A DNA stretch of 51,644 nt from Succinatimonas sp. CAG:777. GTDB lineage: Bacteria; Pseudomonadota; Gammaproteobacteria; Enterobacterales; Succinivibrionaceae. Location: positions 17,513 to 69,156 of the forward strand of contig HF987963.1 in assembly GCA_000431835.1 (NCBI GenBank), written 5' to 3'. This document shows, in pieces, positions 36,209 through 44,825 of the stretch; the first letter of the stretch is position 1, and every line of letters starts with the position of its first letter. Made by a program: the position numbers and the translations under genes. A model generated the notes under the pieces. The model was not told the origin of the DNA, made no database searches, and saw only the letters and a program-made list of their open reading frames with translations.

Positions 36209-36739
36209 TTAGTTCTTCTTAGGAGGAATTAAACCTACCTGAAGATCTTCAGCGGTATAGATATGCTCGTTATCACAGAAAACCTTTCCGTCAGCGATAC
36301 CCATGATTAGCTGACCTCTTTCAATGATTTTCTTTAAGTTGATTTCGTATCTTACTATTTTGGCGTTATCTAAAACTTCGCCTTTAAACTTAACTTTGCC
36401 AACGCCTAGGGCACGACCTTTACCTGGACCGCCTCTCCAGCCTAAGAAAAAGCCTACTAACTGCCACATTGCATCTAAGCCTAAGCAACCAGGCATTACA
36501 GGATCACCAGGAAAATGGCACTGGAAGAACCAAAGATCTTTATTGATATCTAGCTCAGCTTTAACAAAACCAAGACCGTGCTCTCCACCTTCAGCCTGAA
36601 TATCAGTAATGCGATCAAACATTAACATGTTTGGTGCAGGCAGCTGGCTGTTTCCTGGTCCAAATAACTCTCCACGGCTGCATGCTAAAAGATCATTCTT
36701 ATCAAAAGAGTGGATACCACGCTCTAATAATGAAGCCAT
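36209..36739 (-). CDS. fabA: 3-hydroxydecanoyl-ACP dehydratase/isomerase
   Basis: Introduces the cis double bond into unsaturated fatty acids by dehydrating and isomerising C10 acyl-ACP. It is 176 residues; E. coli FabA has 172. The active-site His is at 75 in WFFQCHFPGDPVMPGCLGLD, with the catalytic Asp at 89. GRALGVGKVKFKGEV and a final DLQVGLI are conserved. ATG 36739 is preceded by AAGGAG. It lies downstream of crp on the same strand, separated by a terminator. FabA is largely restricted to proteobacteria, which helps place the organism. Confidence 0.97.
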   Translation of the reverse strand: MASLLERGIHSFDKNDLLACSRGELFGPGNSQLPAPNMLMFDRITDIQAEGGEHGLGFVKAELDINKDLWFFQCHFPGDPVMPGCLGLDAMWQLVGFFLGWRGGPGKGRALGVGKVKFKGEVLDNAKIVRYEINLKKIIERGQLIMGIADGKVFCDNEHIYTAEDLQVGLIPPKKN

Positions 36740-36789
36740 TTTCGCTCCTTAAATAAACAAAAGATTAATGTATGGAAGCTATATTAATA

Positions 36790-36823
36790 CAAAAAAGAAA
36801 GTCTTTCCACTTTAGAAAGACTT
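36790..36823 (-). terminator. Rho-independent terminator of crp
   Basis: AAGTCTTTC / GAAAGACTT, a perfect 9-bp stem with a 7-nt loop (36799-36823), followed on the minus strand by TTTCTTTTTT. It separates crp from fabA. Confidence 0.9.
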
Positions 36824-36838
36824 ACCCTGACAAAACTT

Positions 36839-37480
36839 TTATCGAGTACCAAATACTACAATTGTCTTACCGTGAGCAGTAATCAGATGATCTTCTTCCA
36901 TCATCTTTAAGATCCTGCCCACAGTTTCACGAGAACAGCCAACAATCTGACCAATCTCCTGACGGGTGATCTTAATCTGCATTCCATCAGGGTGGGTCAT
37001 TGCTTCTGGCTGATGAGCTAAGTTAACTAAGGTCTTAGCAATACGACCTGTAACATCTAAGAATGCTAAGTTACCAACCTTAGCAGAGGTAGCTGACAAA
37101 CGTCTTGAAATCTGAGCCGTTAATCTCATTAAGATCTCAGGGTTTACCTGAACTAGCTGTTTGAACTTGCTATATGAAACTTCAGCTATTTCACATGAAG
37201 TCTTTGCTTTTACCCAAGCTGTACGCTTAGGATTTTCAGATTCATCAAATAGACCAACTTCACCAATAAAGTCACCCTGATTTAAGTAACTTAAAATCAT
37301 TTCATGACCATCTTGATCTTTAATCAAAACTGCAACAGAACCTTTTGCTATATAGTAAAGAGTCTCAGCTTTTTCTCCTGAATGAATAATGGTGCTTTTC
37401 GCTGCATACTTATGAATATGACACTGACTTAAGAACCAGCTAATTGTAGTGTCAGTCTGAGGTTTGATGATTGAAGGCAT
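36839..37480 (-). CDS. crp: cAMP receptor protein
   Basis: Global regulator that binds cAMP and activates or represses carbon-use genes. It is 213 residues; E. coli CRP has 210. Similarity to the E. coli protein is very high by eye: GEKAETLYYIAKGSVAVLIK, EMILSYLNQGDFIGE, KVGNLAFLDVTGRIAKTL and the recognition helix ITRQEIGQIVGCSRETVGRI. The Arg-Ser/Thr cAMP-phosphate pocket is altered to KRTAWV, close to the E. coli ERSAWV. The DNA-reading Arg-Glu-Arg residues in the helix are kept, so the TGTGA-N6-TCACA target should hold. No adenylate cyclase gene is nearby. Confidence 0.97.
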   Translation of the reverse strand: MPSIIKPQTDTTISWFLSQCHIHKYAAKSTIIHSGEKAETLYYIAKGSVAVLIKDQDGHEMILSYLNQGDFIGEVGLFDESENPKRTAWVKAKTSCEIAEVSYSKFKQLVQVNPEILMRLTAQISRRLSATSAKVGNLAFLDVTGRIAKTLVNLAHQPEAMTHPDGMQIKITRQEIGQIVGCSRETVGRILKMMEEDHLITAHGKTIVVFGTR

Positions 37481-37500
37481 TTTAATACTCTAAATTAACT

Positions 37501-37521
37501 AAACGATCATGCTAATCGTTT
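37501..37521 (-). promoter_or_regulatory. Inverted repeat in the crp leader
   Basis: AAACGAT / ATCGTTT separated by 7 bp, with a third copy of ACGATCAT near 37542, all within 70 bp upstream of crp. This looks like an operator cluster but matches no site I know; it is not a CRP box. Confidence 0.4.
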
Positions 37522-37729
37522 TCATGTCTTATTATTTTTTGACGATCATTTCATAAATCGCCTATACAAAATTCCGTAAAAATACGAAGCTAAGGTATTA
37601 TATACATTTTTTCAGAAAAATGCCGAATTAAACACAATTTTGAATTTTAATTTTGTGTTGAATTGAGCTAATTCACAGATTGCGATAATTTTGCTTGAAA
37701 TTATAAATACTGAAATGCTTATTTTAGAG

Positions 37730-37913
37730 GATATGAGACCCCGGAAATGAATCCGCTGTTCATGACTCCTTGAACCAGTGAGTTCAAGTATGGCATCAGT
37801 TGATAATTTAGGTTTCCACGTAAAACGGGCCTACTCACCACTATCAGGAAGATACCAAAGTCTAAAGATATCGGCTCAGGGTAGAAACGCTAGATGTCAC
37901 CCCAGGGTATTCT
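37730..37913 (-). ncRNA. ssrS: 6S RNA
   Basis: Minus-strand RNA of about 184 nt. Read on that strand it has the 6S landmarks in order: CCCTGAGCCGATAT near the 5' side (identical to E. coli), TGGTGAG followed by GGCCCG and AAACCTAAA in the region opposite the central bubble, then TTGAAC-N6-GTTCAAGG for the 3'-side hairpin. The ends pair: ACCCTGGGG (about 37911-37903) with TTCCGGGGT (about 37737-37745). 6S RNA binds sigma-70 RNA polymerase and tunes growth-phase transcription. In E. coli ssrS lies between zapA and ygfA; here it is between crp and a small membrane protein gene. Exact ends are approximate. Confidence 0.9.
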
Positions 37914-37939
37914 TCTGGTAACTTTGTTACCATGTAATT

Positions 37940-37967
37940 ATGTTAACAGATACTTTATTACTGTCAA
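37940..37967 (-). promoter_or_regulatory. Predicted promoter of 6S RNA
   Basis: On the minus strand a perfect TTGACA (37962-37967), 16 bp, then TAACAT (37940-37945). Starting near 37933, the primary transcript would include a GGTAAC/GTTACC hairpin before the mature 5' end, implying processing as for E. coli 6S RNA. Confidence 0.5.
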
Positions 37968-38166
37968 CGTTAAATTCATCTATTAAGATCAATAAGTTAT
38001 ACAATCTATTTAAAGTGTGAGCAAAGTGAAATTTCAGTTATTTTTGTTTGACTTTTAAACTTTATGTGCTTTTGTCTCTTCAATATTAAACCGAATTGGA
38101 ATATGGCATATTTATGGCTTTTATTTAAGAAGCTTCGTTAGAGATTTTTAGAAAGAATAATCTTTA

Positions 38167-38556
38167 CTATGAATTGGCAACTATAACTATTAGAAGGCAG
38201 ATTGCTGTTAAGACGACAAGAAAAACTGACTTTCTAATGAAAGATAAATACTCTTCTTTTTGAACTAATACGTTTATATAACGCTGTCTTGCAAGATACG
38301 CCTCTTCTTCGTTTGGATAAGGTTCATATTCTATACCCAAAGGAATATTAGCTTTTTTAGCATTCTCAAGAATGTGCCTTAGACGTAAAGATACTTTTTC
38401 TTTATTCTCATCTTGCAGTTTTAAAGACAAAACATATTCTTGAAGATACTTCTCAGGTTCCAAATCATTTAAAAGATCCATGATTTTACGGCTTTTAAAG
38501 TCTGAAATTAAATATCCTTTCAGCTCGTACTTAAGATAATGTAAATCGAATTTCAT
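38167..38556 (-). CDS. Small tail-anchored membrane protein, function unknown
   Basis: 129 residues from ATG 38556 (MKFDLHYLKYELKGYLISDF). The first 100 residues are charged and probably helical, then one C-terminal transmembrane segment (SVFLVVLTAICLLIVIVANS) ends the protein. An in-frame ATG at 38592 would add 12 residues; neither start has a clear ribosome site. No family recognised. It is transcribed toward the 6S RNA gene and is isolated from its neighbours. Confidence 0.6.
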   Translation of the reverse strand: MKFDLHYLKYELKGYLISDFKSRKIMDLLNDLEPEKYLQEYVLSLKLQDENKEKVSLRLRHILENAKKANIPLGIEYEPYPNEEEAYLARQRYINVLVQKEEYLSFIRKSVFLVVLTAICLLIVIVANS

Positions 38557-38675
38557 GATAATGTTGCTATAGTTTATTTTACTGTGGCACATACATTAAG
38601 AATCATGACTTTAAAGTGCATGCCTTTTTGCATCCGTTGATAAAGAATTAGAATCATCTTATAAGATGTAATAAA

Positions 38676-38714
38676 TCAAAAAAGCGGCTTACCTCAAAAA
38701 GACGTAAACCGCTT
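38676..38714 (-). terminator. Rho-independent terminator of the por operon
   Basis: AAGCGGCTTAC / GTAAACCGCTT, 10 of 11 pairs with one mismatch (38682-38714), followed on the minus strand by TTTTTT. It lies 21 bases after the last por gene. Confidence 0.9.
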
Positions 38715-38734
38715 GCGATTAGATTACAAACTTA

Positions 38735-40363
38735 TTAGATCTGCTCTGGGATCATTCTGATATGACCGCAAGGGCATTCCTGAGCACAAACACCACAACC
38801 TTTGCAGTAGTCATAGTTGAACTCGTAGCCTTTACCAGCACCTAGTTTTACGACTGCACTATCAGGGCATACACCGTAGCAGTTATCACACTCCATGCAG
38901 TTACCACATGACAGACAACGACGTGCCTCAAAGATTGCATTCTCTTCTGTTAAACCAAACTGAACTTCATCGAATGTATTTGAACGACGAGCTACTTCTA
39001 ATTCCTGACGTACAGTCTTAGGAGCATCAGTGTAGTACCAAGGGTGCATATCCTCAAACTTTGCAATTTCATGCTTCTCAGCCTTCTTGTAAGTCTGACC
39101 GTTTAAGTATGCGTTTACGCTACGAGCTGCGTTCTTACCCATACCAATAGCATGAGTTACAGTTCTGTCCTTAGTTGCAACGTCACCTGCAGCAAAGATA
39201 CCTTCAATTGAAGTCATCTTAGTCTCTTCATCGATGATTACGTTATCTTTATCCATCTTCAGATCTGATAACTTAGTTAAAACTGATTTATCAACATTCT
39301 GACCGATAGCTAAAACAACTGCATCAGCAGGCAACTCTTCATACTGACCTGTTGGCTGTGGTTTACCATTCTCATCTAACTCCATCTTCTCAATCTTTAG
39401 AGAATCCTTTGAAGCAGATGCAATTGTTGATAACCACTTAACCTGAATGCCTTCAGCAATAGCAGCATCCATTTCTTCAGCATTAGCAGGCATCTTGTCG
39501 CGGTTACGACGATAAACGATGATAGGCTCAGCACCAATTCTGCGTAATGAACGAGCAACGTCAACAGCGGTATTACCACCGCCGTAAACAGCAACCTTAC
39601 GAGCAATCTCAATGTCACCGTTGGTCTCAATCTGTCCTAAAACGTTTAATGCGTTTAACACGTGGTTGGTATCACCCTGAGGAATATCTACGTTTGTTGA
39701 AATTGAAGCACCTAAACCTAAGATCACAGCATCATATTTGCCGTTCTTCTTCTCAGCTTCGATATCTTCAACCTTGCGACCGCATTCAATGGTAACACCC
39801 ATGTCAGTGATACGCTTGATTTCAGCGTCTAAAACGTTTCTTGGTAGACGGTATACAGGAATACCATAACGCATCATACCGCCAGCTTCTTTACCCATCT
39901 CAACGATGTGAACAGTGTGACCAAATCGACGTAACTGGTAAGCAGCTGATAGACCTGCAGGACCTGCACCGATGATTAGAACTTTTTTACCAGTCTCACG
40001 AGCTGGGCGCTTGAATGATAGATTGTGCTCAATAGCATAATCACCTAAGAAACGCTCAACTGAATTAATACCTACGCTTTCATCTAAGAAGCCACGGTTA
40101 CATTTGCCTTCACAGGTGTGATAGCAAACACGACCCATACATGCTGGTAGTGGGTTCTCTTCAGTTAAAATTCTCCATGCGTGCTCATAGTCACCTTCTG
40201 CTGCATAGAATAACCACTGCTGAATATTCTCACCAGCAGGGCACTGATTGTTGCAAGGTGGTAGCTTAAACACATTAACTGGACGCAATGTACGCCATGA
40301 ACCAGTGTGGTTTCTTAAAGATGTTGCTGGATCAAGGGTAACAGCAAAAGCTTTTTGTAACAT
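38735..40363 (-). CDS. GltD-like flavin oxidoreductase fused to a two-cluster ferredoxin, pyruvate:ferredoxin oxidoreductase delta-type
   Basis: 542 residues in three parts. The N-terminal region (about 30-110) has Cys-rich PPCNNQCPAGENIQQW and CMGRVCYHTCEGKCNRG, the 4Fe-4S pattern of glutamate synthase beta-type proteins. The middle (about 125-440) is an FAD/NAD(P)-binding oxidoreductase: KKVLIIGAGPAGLSAAYQLR, then VAVYGGGNTAVDVARSLRRI and GIFAAGDVATKDRTVTHAIG. The end has two ferredoxin clusters: CLSCGNCMECDNCYGVCP and CKGCGVCAQECPCGHI. Fourth in the por operon, 14 bp after porB with AAGGAG before its ATG. It would move electrons between pyruvate oxidation, ferredoxin and NAD(P)H. A separate PorD ferredoxin is replaced by this fusion. 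Confidence 0.85.
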   Translation of the reverse strand: MLQKAFAVTLDPATSLRNHTGSWRTLRPVNVFKLPPCNNQCPAGENIQQWLFYAAEGDYEHAWRILTEENPLPACMGRVCYHTCEGKCNRGFLDESVGINSVERFLGDYAIEHNLSFKRPARETGKKVLIIGAGPAGLSAAYQLRRFGHTVHIVEMGKEAGGMMRYGIPVYRLPRNVLDAEIKRITDMGVTIECGRKVEDIEAEKKNGKYDAVILGLGASISTNVDIPQGDTNHVLNALNVLGQIETNGDIEIARKVAVYGGGNTAVDVARSLRRIGAEPIIVYRRNRDKMPANAEEMDAAIAEGIQVKWLSTIASASKDSLKIEKMELDENGKPQPTGQYEELPADAVVLAIGQNVDKSVLTKLSDLKMDKDNVIIDEETKMTSIEGIFAAGDVATKDRTVTHAIGMGKNAARSVNAYLNGQTYKKAEKHEIAKFEDMHPWYYTDAPKTVRQELEVARRSNTFDEVQFGLTEENAIFEARRCLSCGNCMECDNCYGVCPDSAVVKLGAGKGYEFNYDYCKGCGVCAQECPCGHIRMIPEQI

Positions 40364-40377
40364 AATTTACTATCTCC

Positions 40378-41439
40378 TTAAACAGCAGAGTTACGCTCGT
40401 AAGCCTGAATAGCTACAGGTGTGCCATTTGGCTCTTCATCACCTAACAGACCGAAGTTCTTAATATTGGTATCGCAAAGAGCCTGCAGTCTTGCAACTAC
40501 ATTAGGATCTGCTTTCTTACCGGTTAAGTGAGCATATCTACGCTGCATCTTCAGATAGTTGATTACAGGCTGCTTCTGACGGATCTTTCTTACAGATGTG
40601 ATCTTACCGTATTCAGCTTCATAAACAGGGTAGAAACCAGTTTCCATAGCCATACGTGCTACAGTAACTGTTGAATTTGAGGTCAGACCCCAACCTAGTG
40701 GGCATGGAACTAAGATCTGGATGAATCTTGCTCCATGGAATTGCATTGCCTTGGTAACCTTGTACTCAAGATCTCGAAGATCAGCAACAGTTGCTGTTGC
40801 TACGTAAGGAATACCGTGAGCCATTGCAATTAGAGGTACATCTTTACCTTTACCCCAATCAGCACCTGGCTTATCGCCAACTAACTGAGTGGTTGCAGTG
40901 CGAGCTGAAGGAGGTGTTGCAGATGATCTCTGAACACCGGTGTTCATGTATGCTTCGTTGTCATAGCAAAGATATAGAACGTCATCATTACGCTCAAACA
41001 TTCCTGACAGTGGACCAAAGCCGATATCAGTAGTACCACCGTCACCGCCTTGTGCGATGATACGTGGAACATTGGTGTCGCCGTTCTTCTTAGCACGGAT
41101 TGCAGCGGCAGCAGCTAAACCAGAACCTACAGCTGCGGTGTTACCAAATAGTGAGTGAACCCATGGTAATCTCCATGCTGATTCAGGATATGGAGTTGAG
41201 AAAACTTCCAAACATCCAGTAGCATTAACAACCATAATGTTGCCATTAGTTGCCTTCATAGCAGCATCAATTGCGTATCTTGTACCTAATGCTTCACCAC
41301 AGCCTTGGCATGCTCTATGACCTGAAATAAGGCCATTAGGACGGTCAGCAGATGATTGAATGGTGCGCATTGCAGGATTTAACAGACGGTTACCTACGGT
41401 ATTAGAACCTGTCTGATAGAATTTAATCTTTTCTAACAT
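40378..41439 (-). CDS. porB: Pyruvate:ferredoxin oxidoreductase, beta subunit (thiamine diphosphate)
   Basis: 353 residues. The Cys pair HRACQGCGEALGTRYAIDAA and a later NATGCLEVFSTPYP supply cluster ligands. The thiamine diphosphate motif is QGGDGGTTDIGFGPLSGM followed by YDNEAYMNTG. ATPPSARTATT is a typical substrate-side block. The C-terminal 90 residues include ILVPCPLGWG. Third gene of the operon; 12 bp after porA, with GGCGGAG as ribosome site. The subunit decarboxylates pyruvate and passes electrons to the ferredoxin part. A 2-oxoisovalerate or other 2-oxoacid substrate cannot be fully excluded. Confidence 0.92.
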   Translation of the reverse strand: MLEKIKFYQTGSNTVGNRLLNPAMRTIQSSADRPNGLISGHRACQGCGEALGTRYAIDAAMKATNGNIMVVNATGCLEVFSTPYPESAWRLPWVHSLFGNTAAVGSGLAAAAAIRAKKNGDTNVPRIIAQGGDGGTTDIGFGPLSGMFERNDDVLYLCYDNEAYMNTGVQRSSATPPSARTATTQLVGDKPGADWGKGKDVPLIAMAHGIPYVATATVADLRDLEYKVTKAMQFHGARFIQILVPCPLGWGLTSNSTVTVARMAMETGFYPVYEAEYGKITSVRKIRQKQPVINYLKMQRRYAHLTGKKADPNVVARLQALCDTNIKNFGLLGDEEPNGTPVAIQAYERNSAV

Positions 41440-41451
41440 TGTTTACTCCGC

Positions 41452-42696
41452 CTAATCCTTAACTGAATTCTCTAGAACAGACTGAGCAATTGGCCCATTC
41501 TTGAAGGTTACACCTTCAGTCTTGTCTGTGTAGCTGTTCAGAACGTCAGCATTAACATCAAACCAAGTAAACTCTTCTGTGAACTTGTCTGCTAATGCAT
41601 CCTTTACGATACCTCTAATAGTAGTACCGAAGATTGGACGTCCACCAAGACCTGCAACAACAGTCTTAACATCGCAGTTCTTGCCTTCCATAGCTCTCTT
41701 AACTTCTGGGCAAACAATACCACGAGCACCAAATGAGAAAGCTCTCTCTAAGCAGATAACCTTCTTGGTGTCGCCAATTGCCTTTGCCATAGCCTCATAT
41801 GGGAATGGACGGAATGACTTCAATGAAATAATACCAACATTGATACCTTCAGCCTTCAATCTGTCGATCTCGTCTTTTGCAGTACCAACAGTTGAGCCCA
41901 TGATCACTAACTTAAGATCTGCATTTTCGCAGTTGTAGCAATCTAACAGACCACCTGACTTAGAACCGGTTAGATCGCGGTATTCTTTTGTTACCTTTTC
42001 AATAACCTTTAAAGCCTTAGCCATCTTACGCTGCTGTAAGAAACGAACTTCTGTGAAAGCCTCTGGACCTACCATTGCACCGATTGAAACAGGCTCTTTA
42101 GGAGTTAAGTACTCACGTGGCTGATATTCAGGTAAGAACTTGTCCACTGTTTCCTGTGATGGAATGTCTAATCTCTCAAAAGCGTGAGTTAGAACGAATC
42201 CGTCCATACATACCATAACTGGAAGACCAACTTCTTCTGCGATCTTGAAAGCCATAATATGAGTATCAACAGCGTCCTGGTTTGATTCACAGAATAACTG
42301 TAACCAGCCTGAATCACGCTGTGACAGTGAATCTGAATGGTCATTCCAGATATTGATAGGACCGCCAATAGCACGTGATGCTACAGTCATAACAATAGGA
42401 AGACCTAGACCAGAAGCAGAATAAACACCTTCGGTCATGTATAAAAGACCTTGTGAAGCAGTAGCTGTATAAGTACGAGCACCACCTACTTCAGAACCGA
42501 TTGCAACAGAGATTGCTGAGAACTCTGATTCCACGTTTAAGAAATCGCAATCTTTTAAGGTACCGTTTTTAACAAACTTACCAACATTTTCTACAATGTG
42601 AGTTTGTGGAGAAATAGGGTAGGCACAAACAACACCTGGACGACATAGGGCTACAGCCTTAGCTACACCTAATGATCCTTCGATCTGCTCAAGCAT
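41452..42696 (-). CDS. porA: Pyruvate:ferredoxin oxidoreductase, alpha subunit
   Basis: 414 residues. CRPGVVCAYPISPQTHIVEN, ESEFSAISVAIGSEVGGART, TATASQGLLYMTEGVYSASG and WNDHSDSLSQRDSGWLQLFC are the usual PorA landmarks, and the C-terminal half has VIMGSTVGTAKDEID and ERAFSFGARGI for the CoA-binding side. The start overlaps the end of porC by 8 bp, with AGGAGG just upstream inside porC, so coupling is expected. It gives the transketolase-like alpha chain that completes the active site. Confidence 0.93.
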   Translation of the reverse strand: MLEQIEGSLGVAKAVALCRPGVVCAYPISPQTHIVENVGKFVKNGTLKDCDFLNVESEFSAISVAIGSEVGGARTYTATASQGLLYMTEGVYSASGLGLPIVMTVASRAIGGPINIWNDHSDSLSQRDSGWLQLFCESNQDAVDTHIMAFKIAEEVGLPVMVCMDGFVLTHAFERLDIPSQETVDKFLPEYQPREYLTPKEPVSIGAMVGPEAFTEVRFLQQRKMAKALKVIEKVTKEYRDLTGSKSGGLLDCYNCENADLKLVIMGSTVGTAKDEIDRLKAEGINVGIISLKSFRPFPYEAMAKAIGDTKKVICLERAFSFGARGIVCPEVKRAMEGKNCDVKTVVAGLGGRPIFGTTIRGIVKDALADKFTEEFTWFDVNADVLNSYTDKTEGVTFKNGPIAQSVLENSVKD

Positions 42697-43258
42697 TCTT
42701 TGCCTCCTCTTTAATGAAGTTATAAGCTAAAGCTGCAGTCTCAGCATTAGCATCACCAATTTTGCCAGGGTAACGTGCCTGGAAAGCTTTTTGTACAGAC
42801 TCTAACTTTAAGATGCCTGTTACAGCAGCTAAAGAAGCAAGCATTGGGGCTCCTGGTAGAGGCTTACCAATCTTCTGCATAGCAAAATCAGTTGCAGGAA
42901 CAGTAAATACATGTCCTTTTGGTAACATCTTTACAATCTCTGGAACAACTTTTTCAGGATCTTCTTTTGAATTGATAACAACGTATCCATTCTTATCAAG
43001 ACCTGCAAAAACATCAACTGCACCTAACAGGGTCTTATCTTGAATCAATACAACGTTTGGTTCCTGAATAGGCTCATGAGTGCGGATTTCTTTATTATCA
43101 ATACGAGCATAGGCAACAACAGGTGCACCTGTACGCTCTGAACCGAAGCTTGGGAAAGCTTGTGCATAGTGGCCTTCGTAGAAAGCGGCTAAAGTCAGCA
43201 TCTCTGCAGCGGTCACAACACCTTGGCCTCCACGGCCATGTAATCTAATCTGAAGCAT
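42689..43258 (-). CDS. porC: Pyruvate:ferredoxin oxidoreductase, gamma subunit
   Basis: 189 residues. RLHGRGGQGVVTAAEMLTLA is the hallmark start of the catalytic gamma domain; GSERTGAPVVAYARID and PLPGAPMLASLAAVTGIL follow. The length is normal. First gene of the por operon (porC-porA-porB-delta fusion), with GAGGAG before its ATG. The split four-subunit enzyme is usual in archaea and deep-branching anaerobes, while most gammaproteobacteria with such an enzyme have the single-chain NifJ form. Confidence 0.92.
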   Translation of the reverse strand: MLQIRLHGRGGQGVVTAAEMLTLAAFYEGHYAQAFPSFGSERTGAPVVAYARIDNKEIRTHEPIQEPNVVLIQDKTLLGAVDVFAGLDKNGYVVINSKEDPEKVVPEIVKMLPKGHVFTVPATDFAMQKIGKPLPGAPMLASLAAVTGILKLESVQKAFQARYPGKIGDANAETAALAYNFIKEEAKNA

Positions 43259-43814
43259 TAAGGCTCCTCGTTTGCAGTGTGTGTTTAAAAAGGTTTAAAA
43301 AACCGTTGTAATAATTTTAGTGGGAATTTTCAAAATGACAAATTTATGAAATATTTTGATCAGAATTTATGAAAATTTGTCTAAAAATGAAAATTTAAAC
43401 AATGTGACTTAAAAATGTAGGATATATAAGGGATTGTTTTAATACTAAAATGTCAGAAATAGGTAAATCTTTGAGATTTTTGTGTAAATTTATAGTGATA
43501 TTTGTTAAAAGTTTTCAAATAAGCATTAATTATATATTAGAATAAAAAAAATAAAATGACTAATGAAAAACATGGCATTTATAAAAGTAAGCATACTCTA
43601 ACAAGAGCTTAATATTTTCATAAAATTTGATTATCATAAAAAAATTTCTTATTATTAAATGTAGTTTAATAACTTGTTTTGTAAAATGATATAATTTGAT
43701 TAAATCGCTATTGTCATTTTAGTGATCAGTTTTTCAAATTTTCATTATTTAATGTGATTTTGGAAATTTACTGATCTTTTGCTACTAATATCATTAATTT
43801 TATAAGTTCTTTTT
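43259..43814. other. AT-rich intergenic region between por operon and ROK-type gene
   Basis: About 556 bp between two divergent genes, extremely AT-rich. It must hold the por promoter and the ROK-gene promoter. TTGAT-TATC-ATAAA near 43628 is a half-match to the FNR consensus TTGAT-N4-ATCAA, worth noting beside an oxygen-sensitive enzyme but not convincing. No gene or structured RNA seen. Confidence 0.4.
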
Positions 43815-44825
43815 ATGATTGAATCTTCGGTCACTATTACCTCTAAACAAATTAGAGAACAAAATCTGCAGCTTGTAAGACGAGCTTTGCATAAAGAGCA
43901 AATCTGCACTGCTTCAAAATTAAAAGAGATGACAGGATTATCTGTTGTTACTTTAAATAAGATCTTATATTTACTAATAGCCTCAGGTGAAGTTCTAGAA
44001 GGAGGCAAATCATCTATTCCTAATGGCAGACCTGCTACAACTTATAGATTCAATGAGATGAATAAGTTAATATTGATCCTTTCTATATATATAAGATCAG
44101 GTAATAAATATGTAGGTTACTCTGTCCATAATCTCTTTGGTGAATGTTTAGAAAGACGTGAAGAGTTAATTGACGAAAAAGATTCTATCCAAACCAATGA
44201 ATTTAAGATTGGTATGGAACGATATGTAGAAAGATATCCTAAGATCTCTGTTATCGGTGTTTCAATGCCGTCAGATGATGTTGGAGGTCGTGTCGGTAGT
44301 GCAATTCGCCATGACAGTCAGTCTAAGCGACTGTCTAGCCATTTGGAAAAACACTTTAACATTCCAATCTTTTTTGAAACTGATATCAATGCTGCAACCT
44401 TAGGTTGCTATAAAAGATGTAAAAACCAGGAGTATGTAAGTGGCATTATCTTAGTGCCTGGTAAAATTCCGGGTTGTGGCTTTTGTTATAACGGTTCTGT
44501 TTTAAGAGGAAAAGACGGCATGGCAGGTGAGATCCGATATTTTCCTATGTATAACGATGTAGGTGTTTTGCCTTCAGAATCGTTGCAGGCAGACGATCTG
44601 GCTATAAGAACAATTAGAGCGGTGATGTGCGTTTTAAATCCTGGATATGTTGCTATCTATTCAGAAACTTTAAAACCAGGACTTATAGAACGTTTAAAAA
44701 AGCAAATTTCAACAGCAGCAGAAGAAGCATTGCTCCCTAAAATAGAAATTACTGACAATTTAAGAGAAGACACTGTATCGGGGATGGTAAGTTTGTGTCT
44801 GAAAAAAATTGAGCAGAATGGTTAA
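43815..44825 (+). CDS. ROK-family (NagC/Mlc-like) transcriptional regulator, degenerate sugar domain
   Basis: 336 residues. An N-terminal winged helix (residues 8-75) is followed by a wing region, IPNGRPATTYRFN, typical of Mlc/NagC repressors. The sugar-kinase-fold domain has FFETDINAATLGCYKRC, matching the ROK ExDxNAAALGE segment, and RGKDGMAGEIRYFP, matching GxxGxAGEIGH. The ROK zinc motif CxCGxxGC after that block is missing, and the usual DxGxTK phosphate motif is not seen. It is therefore a regulator with an altered effector site, not a kinase. It stands alone, facing away from the por operon and the WYL regulator; its target is unknown. Confidence 0.8.
   Translation: MIESSVTITSKQIREQNLQLVRRALHKEQICTASKLKEMTGLSVVTLNKILYLLIASGEVLEGGKSSIPNGRPATTYRFNEMNKLILILSIYIRSGNKYVGYSVHNLFGECLERREELIDEKDSIQTNEFKIGMERYVERYPKISVIGVSMPSDDVGGRVGSAIRHDSQSKRLSSHLEKHFNIPIFFETDINAATLGCYKRCKNQEYVSGIILVPGKIPGCGFCYNGSVLRGKDGMAGEIRYFPMYNDVGVLPSESLQADDLAIRTIRAVMCVLNPGYVAIYSETLKPGLIERLKKQISTAAEEALLPKIEITDNLREDTVSGMVSLCLKKIEQNG

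Noticed and set aside
41579..41938. 119-codon plus-strand ORF inside porA
   Set aside because: Antisense shadow of a conserved gene.
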